Source: a virus
IMG/VR virus record: IMGVR_UViG_3300010297_000068
Coordinates: 1 to 26,681 of that record
Direction: 5' to 3' (one strand)
Length of the DNA: 26,681 bases
The translations under genes and the position numbers were made by a program. Shown piece after piece: positions 9,901 through 18,900 of the stretch (the first letter of the stretch is position 1; each line of letters starts with the position of its first letter). The notes below the pieces were generated by a model, which searched no databases, was not told the origin of the DNA, and saw nothing but the letters and a program-made list of their open reading frames with translations.

Positions 9901-12900
9901 CTTTATAACCAACTCCTGGATCATCAATCTTAAATTCAATGACACTAGATCCCATCCCAATTTTAACTGTAACTTTTGCACCTTGTCCATCCCCAGGTGT
10001 TCCTACATATTCAGTATTCAAGTTTGCATATCCAGTATCAATTCCGATTACAACATCAGGAACATCTGTTGTCGTGTATCCAGCACCAGGATTGATAACC
10101 AAAATATCAGTTATTTGTCCTGCAGTAGTACCACTTGTAGATACTACTGCCTGAAGACTTACTCCAGAGCCAACATTTGTGCTTAAATATACATCTGGAG
10201 TTCCCCTATATCCACTACCACCATCAGTAACAGTGATACTTTCAATCGTCCCTCCTATAGAAACTGTGGCTACTGCATATGCTGGTAATATTGGTTGATA
10301 TCCAAATGTAGTACTAATGGAAACTTGAGAGATTTTTCCAGCAGATGGTGTTCCACTTAAGAATCTGAGAGTATTTGTTGAATCATTATCAACTGTTACA
10401 TCATTAATTGGATTTTGGAATACTCCGTTAATAAAGACGAGTGGAATGTTATTAATATTAGTTCCAAAGTTCACATCATTAAAGATAGTTGTAGTAGTAT
10501 TTCCATTTACTTTAATTAAGAATTCTGTAGATGCAACTCCAGTAAAGTCATTTGAGATATCATCGAAAATTAAGTTTCTATCTTCTGGAACTTGTGCATC
10601 AAGCTGTCTAGAGAATACTCTTCCGGAGAAAGTTGAAGATGTTTGTATTCCTGGGGGACCGAACAGACCATAAGGAGGATCAGAGAACCAAACAGTATCT
10701 CCTACAATGTTCATATTTCCTCTGAATACATCACCAAAACTTCCACCCAAGTGAGTATCAACTTGACTACCAAAAGCACCTCTTTCGACAAAAACACTTT
10801 CATTTTTAACCAAAATATTTCTGATAATCATTAATTCATCATCTAGTTTAATGACATCATTAAAACGAACAGAACTTATTCCGGCGGTTATTTGTAGTAC
10901 TGTGGTCGTTAATCCAATATTTATTGTAGGTTCAGTTGACAATACAATAGGAGCCTTTGCTAAAGCTGGTTGTGGTATTCCATCAATTGATATTAAAGTT
11001 GACTCATTTGGATTAACAAGAGACAGACTTTGAGAACCAATTCCCAATGAAGTCAAGGTTAAGAAATTAGGTGATGTCGATATACCCAACAACCCAAATT
11101 GATTATCGTTAAGTTTATATACAAATACATTACCACCAAGTTTATCCGAACCAACGAGTTTTGCGTCAACTGTAATACTATCAAGATCATCGCCAGCAAG
11201 GTATGTTCCTGCAATTCCTATATTAGTAGAAGTAGTATTGTATCCAACTCCTCCATAAACTACATCAACTTGACTGATGTAACCAGCGGAATCTCTAGTA
11301 ACATTAAATATTGCACCATTAGAATCATCTGAAGGAACATTAGTATAAACTGCGTTGGCTTCAGTTTGTATTCCAGATGCACCCGTAGTGGAAACTACAA
11401 ATGATAGGTCATTAGTTGGACTGGTTCCACCCAAGTAAGTTCCAGCAATAGAAACCGTATCACCGATTGCATATCCTCTACCACCAAAGGTTGGTTGAAT
11501 ACTTGTGGATAGTGGTTGTCCCGTAATATTATCATATGATACAGATACAGTAAATTGTGCATCTGTTCCGAGTCCACTTGAAGTAGAAAGTGCTCCAAGG
11601 AACTGTTTAAACGTTGGTCCAGCGGGAACTAATACAGTAGAAATTCCAGTTATAGTAGTTGAAATGGATACACTATATCCATTTTCAAGAACTGCAGATC
11701 CATTAATATTACCAACTTCCATGAGAATTGTAGCAATACCTGCACTGACATAAGAAGTAGTTGCAATTCCAATTGGGTTATTACCAAAGGAATCATAAGT
11801 CAATTCCTGTCCGGTTTGGTAGTTGTGATTAAAAATAGTGATAACATTTGTATCCAAATTGATAACCTGGTCATTACCAGCATCAAATATATGTTGGAAT
11901 ACAGAAGTTCCTTTGTTCGTCAATTTAAATGATGTGAGACCAACGATTTGGTCACCTAAGGAAGTTAATGGTTCGTACTTTTCTGGAGCAAAATCAGTTC
12001 CAAATCCAATAATTGTTGTGATAATACCAATATAATTTCCTAAAGATTGTCTAACATTTGCACAATCAGTTGTCCCGTAATTTTCCTCTGGAACTGTAGA
12101 AAGGCTGCTGTTACCAATAGCAACTGTAAGAATTCCAACGAGAACATCAATTTCTGCACGAACATCTGCACAGGAATTGGGATCTGTGTTTATTCCAGTA
12201 AGAGGATCAGCACTTATTGTCAGATCCTGATAGTACAAGTTATTAGTTACTGCAAGTTTCATTGCATCTCTTGCAGCAACAAAAGCAGTAATACTTTCCG
12301 CTTCTTCTCCAAGTAAACCATCAGTTAGAGCAACACCAACACCATCAAAATACTTCTTAGTATTATATACAGTGTGTTGATTTGTTCCATATGCAATATC
12401 TTGTGCAACACCATCAATGATGTAACCAAGATCTCTGAAACACTTATTTCCACCGGTAGTATAAGTACCAACGTTTTCTGCAGGGAAGAAACTTGTAGTA
12501 CCAGAACCAAGAGCTGAAGTTACTACCGTAGTAAGTGTCAGGATTGCATCTTGAACATCACTACAAGAATCTGGATCAGTATTATTAGCAGTGACACCTG
12601 GAGTGCCATAAGGTGGAGGATCACTTCCAGGATTTGGATCACCAGTAACAGTTAAATCTTGAATAGTTAACTGGTTAGCAACAGCAGACTGCATTCCAAC
12701 TCTTGCCTGGTTGAAAGCATAAATTAGTTGAGTTACATTTCCTATTTGTATATTGTCATTTTCGAAGAAAGTTCCAGAGAATTTTCTGGTATAATTATTA
12801 CCACCAGTAAATACATCAAGAGATATTCCATTAATAAAATTATTCAAATCCAGTTCATATTGATCTTGTGCTGTGGATATGCCTGCATATAGAATCAAAG

Positions 12901-15900
12901 CATTATTATATGCATAATCAATGATTTCTTGTTTGTTCTGTTGAATTAGTCTATATCCATCATAATACCTTGAAAATTCATTTGTTTGTGCATCACCTGG
13001 GAAGTAGAAATCGGAATGTGCAATTGCTACTGATGCTAAAGCAGTATCTTGAATTTCTCTCCTGTTACCTACAATTAGATTTCTAGCATCCTTAAATCTA
13101 CTAAAGTCATAATTTAAAGGATCCTCAATTAGAGCAAAATCAAATTTTTGTTTAATTGTAGTTTGATATAAAGTAGGAGGAGTCTGGTTATTGATTACAT
13201 ATTGTCCCAAGAATTTGACATAATTATACGCAAATAAAGTTTCTTCTGTCTCATTTACAACATAACTCGCACCAGCATCCCAATATGCAAGACCAGCTTC
13301 AACAGATTTATTATTTGAAGCATATTTCAAATCATGAGATACTGCATCAACAATAAATCCAGTATCTCTTAGACACTTTTCCCTACTATATGTTGTACTT
13401 AATCCAATATTTGGATAATTGAACTCGACGAATGAAACAACCTCTTCTTGTATAAAATCTCTATTGAGAATTAATAGATTTGATGCGTCTGCATATCTAC
13501 CAACGAAATTAAATTGAGTAGTACCATTAAACTGTGGGGAAATATCATCCAGTGTCAATACTTTATTTGTTTTGTTTAAAATATATGGTTTTAATGATAC
13601 TCCATCCCCTTCAAAGTAAATTTGATCAGTAGATCCATCTGGATAAAGATTATCTTCATAAACCAAAGCATAATTTTTTCTGGATGCAAAATCCTGTACG
13701 CTATCAATGTTAAACAGTAAACTAGAATCTCCATCATTTAAGACGGGAGTCATTGAAGTTGATTTAGCAATACCAAGATTGACTTCTGGTATAGTTGGTT
13801 CTGTAAGGAGAACGTAATCAGAAAATTCTTGAAATCCTGATGGGTGCACTATAGATCTTACAGACTCTCTCCATGTAGAATATGGTATAGTGCTTCTTAA
13901 TAGATAAGAGAATTTTTGATAATAATAGTTATCCGAAATTCTTAGTTGAGAATCATTTAATACTCCATTGTTTTTATTAATATTAACCTTGTCTCTAGTT
14001 GCGGAGAAAGAAGTATCAAACTCAAAAGAATTAATATATTCTACTATTCCTTTTACTTTACTATCTGATCCAACTAACACATCTCCTATTTCCAAATTTC
14101 CTTCTATATCAGTTATTCTCATCTGGTTGAGACGATTATCCCAACCATTTTCCATAATACGACCACTAAAGTTTTTGGTAGTAACTTTTTCTGAAGATGA
14201 ATATTTAACATCATCTTTCAAAATCATTTCGAAAGAAGCGATCTTGGACTTGTTTATAACAACTCCCCTTCTTTCGTCATTATAGTCTCCGAATCCATTA
14301 AATCCTGCAGTAGTAAGTCCAGCTACACTGTAGGTTAGAGTATTGTTTAAAGTACTAATTCCGGTAACTGTGAAAAACTTATAGTCAAAGTTTTCGGAAT
14401 TATAATTTTGAAGAGTATTTGTTTCGTCGGTTAGAGAAACTTTTTCAATAAAGATTTCATCCCCAGGAGCAAATGGGAATGTTGTTATAGATGAACCATA
14501 TCCAGTGTTTATTAGTGGATATGCGGTTGGTGAATTGAAAAGTTCTATTGTTATTTCAAAACCATTAATAGTAAATGCATCAATTTCCAGTCCGTTTGAA
14601 TTGTAAATCGGTATAATATCCAATGGACCAGCTAAAGCTGTTGAATTTTCAACAATGTCAACGTTCGTTATAGATCCGCCGTCAAATACAGCTTTTAGTT
14701 GAATATCACCACCTTTCTCGCCGAGGCCTTCCCCACCTCTAACTAGAAGTGTTGGAGCATCATTGTATCCACTTCCACCGTTTAAAATATTGATGTAATC
14801 AATTGTATTAATATCTTTAATACCACAAACTATAGTGGATGATAATTGTGCTGATAATGTTGGATCTGTAGGGTAATCAAATCCGTCTTTGACTCTTTCT
14901 ATAGTTTCGACTTCTCCAATATTATCAGATATTAGTTTTAAGACAGCGTTTCTGCCTTCATCAGATACAATATCAGTTATTACAGGAACAATACGATAAC
15001 CAAGGCCGCCAAAATTAACTCTAAGATCTTCAATTGGACCTTTAGCGGTTTTGGAATTGGTAATATAAGTTATTTCTGGATTTTCTAAAATTTCCAGTTC
15101 TGTAGGAGTTAGAAGTTTTTCAGAATTGAAAGCAAAAGTATCAGTATCAGAAACCAAGTCAATGGTGACTTTTCCACTCAATTTGTGATTTAATATATTA
15201 ATTTTATTATAACTGTCAATCTCAATATCAGAACTTAATTGGTTTTTGGTTTCATCTGAAGGACTTATTGGTGTTAAATTATAATAGAAGACTTCTGGGA
15301 ATGATTTTTTCGTTGTATCCAGAGTAACCTTTGCACCAGAAGTTCCCGGAATCCCCTCTCTAGTTATAGCAAATCCCTCGTCAACAACTCCAATTAATTC
15401 AATTAAGTTTGTAAAATTAGCATTTTTATAGAAATCGAGTCTCAGATCCAACAACGATACATCTGAGACATCAAAAACAATTAAAGAACCAAAGAATGGA
15501 TTTAATGGTGGATTAATAAGTCTAAATGATTGTGTACCAGATACGGAGAAAGAAGTTAAGTCAATTTCTTTAGATTCCAAAACATCGCTTGCATATTCAC
15601 AAAGTGATATTTTGTCAACATCTTTTTTCAGGATGAAATATGATTGGGAACTGTTCAACCCACCCAAAGGAGATGTTGCAGTGTAAATTACTTTAGTTCC
15701 AGATTTAAATGATTTGAATTGATCATTCTGTATTATATTTTTTTCAAGATCTACATCAGAATTGGTGAAAATATAATCATTGATTAGAATTTTTCTATTA
15801 ATTACGTCAAAGAATACTTTATATTCTTCTGTCAGTTTACTCGATATCGTTAAATCTATCTGATCACCTACACTTAAATTGTGATCAGAAGCAGTTGTCA

Positions 15901-18900
15901 CAACTCCAGATACTCTATTTACACTACATGTAATTTCATTAAACAATGTTGTAAATGAGTGAGCAGATCCCACAATATTAAATCCCGTTCCCAAATCCCA
16001 AAATTCAACAGATGTTAAGTTCGTTCCAATTCCACCAATTGATGAAGTATATCCAATTGTAGAAATTCCCAAATAATCTTGGGAAATGTTTACCGCATAG
16101 ACCACCTGGTCATCTAACAAAGCAAAAGAAACACCAGAACCAACATTGTTAACATATAGAGATGTTCCAGCAAATCCAGAACTATAACGTATTGGTTGTC
16201 CCGTATATAAATTATGACTTGGTAAATATATTGATTTTGAAGGTAAAAATCTATCTTCAAATTCAGAGTTAGTACCCACGCCAACAACTAATCTCGTAAT
16301 TCCAGAAACACCAATTCCAACCGACTCTATTGGATTAAAATATAAAGTTCTATTAGGAATTATTAGATCATCAAGAGGTTCTTTTACTTTAAATGTAAAC
16401 TGTCTTGGCAGTAAATTTACATCTTCTATTCCGGCAGTATGTATTCCCGTATTAGTGAGTCTATTTACAAAGAATCCCGATCTCCTTGTTGAAACTTGAG
16501 TTATAAACATAACCTCAGTTCCAATTCCAATATAATCTCCGGATCTAAATCCATCAACCTCATTTACTTTGATAAAAGTAGATACTCCAGAAACCACATC
16601 AGTTGGAATATCCTCAACAAGAGAACAACTTTTATCATTTACAGATATTCTGTGAATTCCTTCAATAGAATTGGCGGAAATTGTAGAAACTCCTGTTACT
16701 GCAACTGGTTCGTTGTTCAGTAATTCATGTGGTTCTACAAAATCAAGCAAAATCTCATTGCCTTTTGGTAAAACAACAACATCTGATATATTTTTTTCAT
16801 TGAAACTTATTGCATCAATTGATCTACCCTTTAATTTGGATACTACTATACTCGCTCCAGATCCATCAGTACCTTCATTATCGAGACGTACTTTATCATT
16901 TACTTTATAGTTATCACCAGGGAAAAACACGGAAACATTTTCTATTCTTCCAGTGTTTAATTCTGTAATTTCAAATTCTTGTCTAAAATCTTCACTAACA
17001 GAATCGAGTACTTCATAAGAAGAATTGATATTATTGAAATAATATGGTCCAATATTTCTTGTTATAGAATTATCAAATTGATCAAAATCTTGATTATAGA
17101 GTGGAAGGAAGTTTTGATTTACCGGTCTATTTCTAAAAGAAGGTCCAATTACATATGGATACTTATTTTTAGCTATCTTAGAAATATCAACTTCAATGCT
17201 GTAGAAATAGGCATAAGTTCCATCAGGAAATTCTGGTGTTACACAGAATCTGCCATTAAATTGATCCAAATCCCCAGAAGAAGTATAAGAATAATCATTG
17301 ATAAAATATCCAGGAGTAAATCCAGGTGGACGAAGTAAATTATTTGACTCAAAATCTAGGACATAACTGGATACCATGTTTCTAATGGCACCTCCAGATG
17401 GTGTATCATAACCATAAGGACCATAGATGGGATTTCCGTCATATGCATATCCTACAATAGGAGAATGGGAAAGTTGATCTTCAGTTTCCTTATTTTGATT
17501 AGTAAAATTATCGTTAAGTTGATATCTTAATTTTTTGGGAATATAATAGTTGCAGAATTGTAATTCCAAATCTTCGTTTTTACTATTAAGTAAAATACCA
17601 TCATCTTCTGGGTTAATATAATCCTGAAGTTTGACAACCTGGTCAATTTTCCACGAATGAACGTTCGCTAAGAATTTGGCCCCAACACCACGATTTTCTA
17701 AAGTTAATTGAGTAGTATCTGCATCATATCCAAAACCACCATCAATAACGGTAACGTCATCTAGTCTACCAAATTCATCAATTATTGGTTGAAGTTGTGC
17801 AAAGTCACCATCTCCTGTAACTATTATATCGGAATCTGGTCTGTACCCTAAACCAGAATTTAGAATTTTTACATCAACAATTCTGCCATTGACTACAATA
17901 GGATCCATAAATGCAATGGATCTAACGCTAGAAACGCCTGCAGAGGGTCTTCTATGGAAATTTAGTATATCTGTACATCCATAAGAAACACCACCGTCCT
18001 CAACATACACATCGTCTATCTGTCCCAAGACTATTGGTTTCAATACTGGAACTACTATTGATGAAGATCCAATGGAAGAAGTAGCTTCCACTGAAATACT
18101 TATAGGTGGATAACCAATAATGTGAGTTCCCACCCCGATTGAATCAAACTTTACAAATTTTCTCTTTAAATAATCTTCATCGCTCAAAGTAAATTGAGAA
18201 GTTCCCGCAAAAGATAGTTTAAATCTATTGGTATCTAATACCTTAACATGGTAGTAATTATTAGTATCAAGTCCAACTATTGGAGTATCAGTATTAGAAT
18301 ATGTAACTAATTCCGAATCATTGAATCCATGATTTTTTGCAAAGATATATGAATCGAAGGTATTGATTCCCAACTTATTATTATTTCCGTGAGAAAGAAT
18401 TGATGGTACTTTTACTTTTCTATTGGAATACCCCTCACCAGGTTCTCTTACATATATTTGATTGATAGTATTTTTTAACTCAACTGTTCTAAAAACGTGG
18501 AATCCAGAACTAACTCCAACAATATCAATTTCATTTGTTTTATTAAGAGCATCCTCTTTTGTGTTATAGAGTTTTATTCTTGTATCACTTATAATTCCAA
18601 CAAAATAAGAAGAACCATCAATAATACCAGGGACATTTACGTTTATGTTTGCATCATAAAGAACTTCTTCTCCATCAACAAATGCCGTTGGAGCTAACAG
18701 GTCGATATAATCACTAAATTGATCAACATTGTTATCTCCCTTGAATGTAGATTCAATTCTAGTTCTCACCAAATTAGATTCGAGAGAACATCCCTGACCA
18801 TTTCCACCAAAAATAGTAATTTTTGGTTTTTTAGAATATCCAACACCTGGAACAATTATTTCAACACCCTCGACTGATCCAGAGAGATTTACATGCGCTT

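Noticed and set aside
7660-10230. Short similar DNA strings (such as CCACCATCAGTAAC) suggesting a direct repeat element
   Set aside because: They encode the repeated GGxGY protein motif at irregular distances; no CRISPR-like spacing or mobile element ends were found.
10918-10925. Minus-strand AATAAATA, a perfect late octamer inside the giant gene
   Set aside because: It lies in the middle of a long coding sequence, encodes ordinary codons there, and no start follows at a suitable distance. Chance is likely in AT-rich DNA.
16979-17338. Plus-strand open frame of 119 codons, Ile/Arg-rich
   Set aside because: It is antisense to the gp7-like core; its composition is an artefact of the opposite strand and it has no family resemblance.
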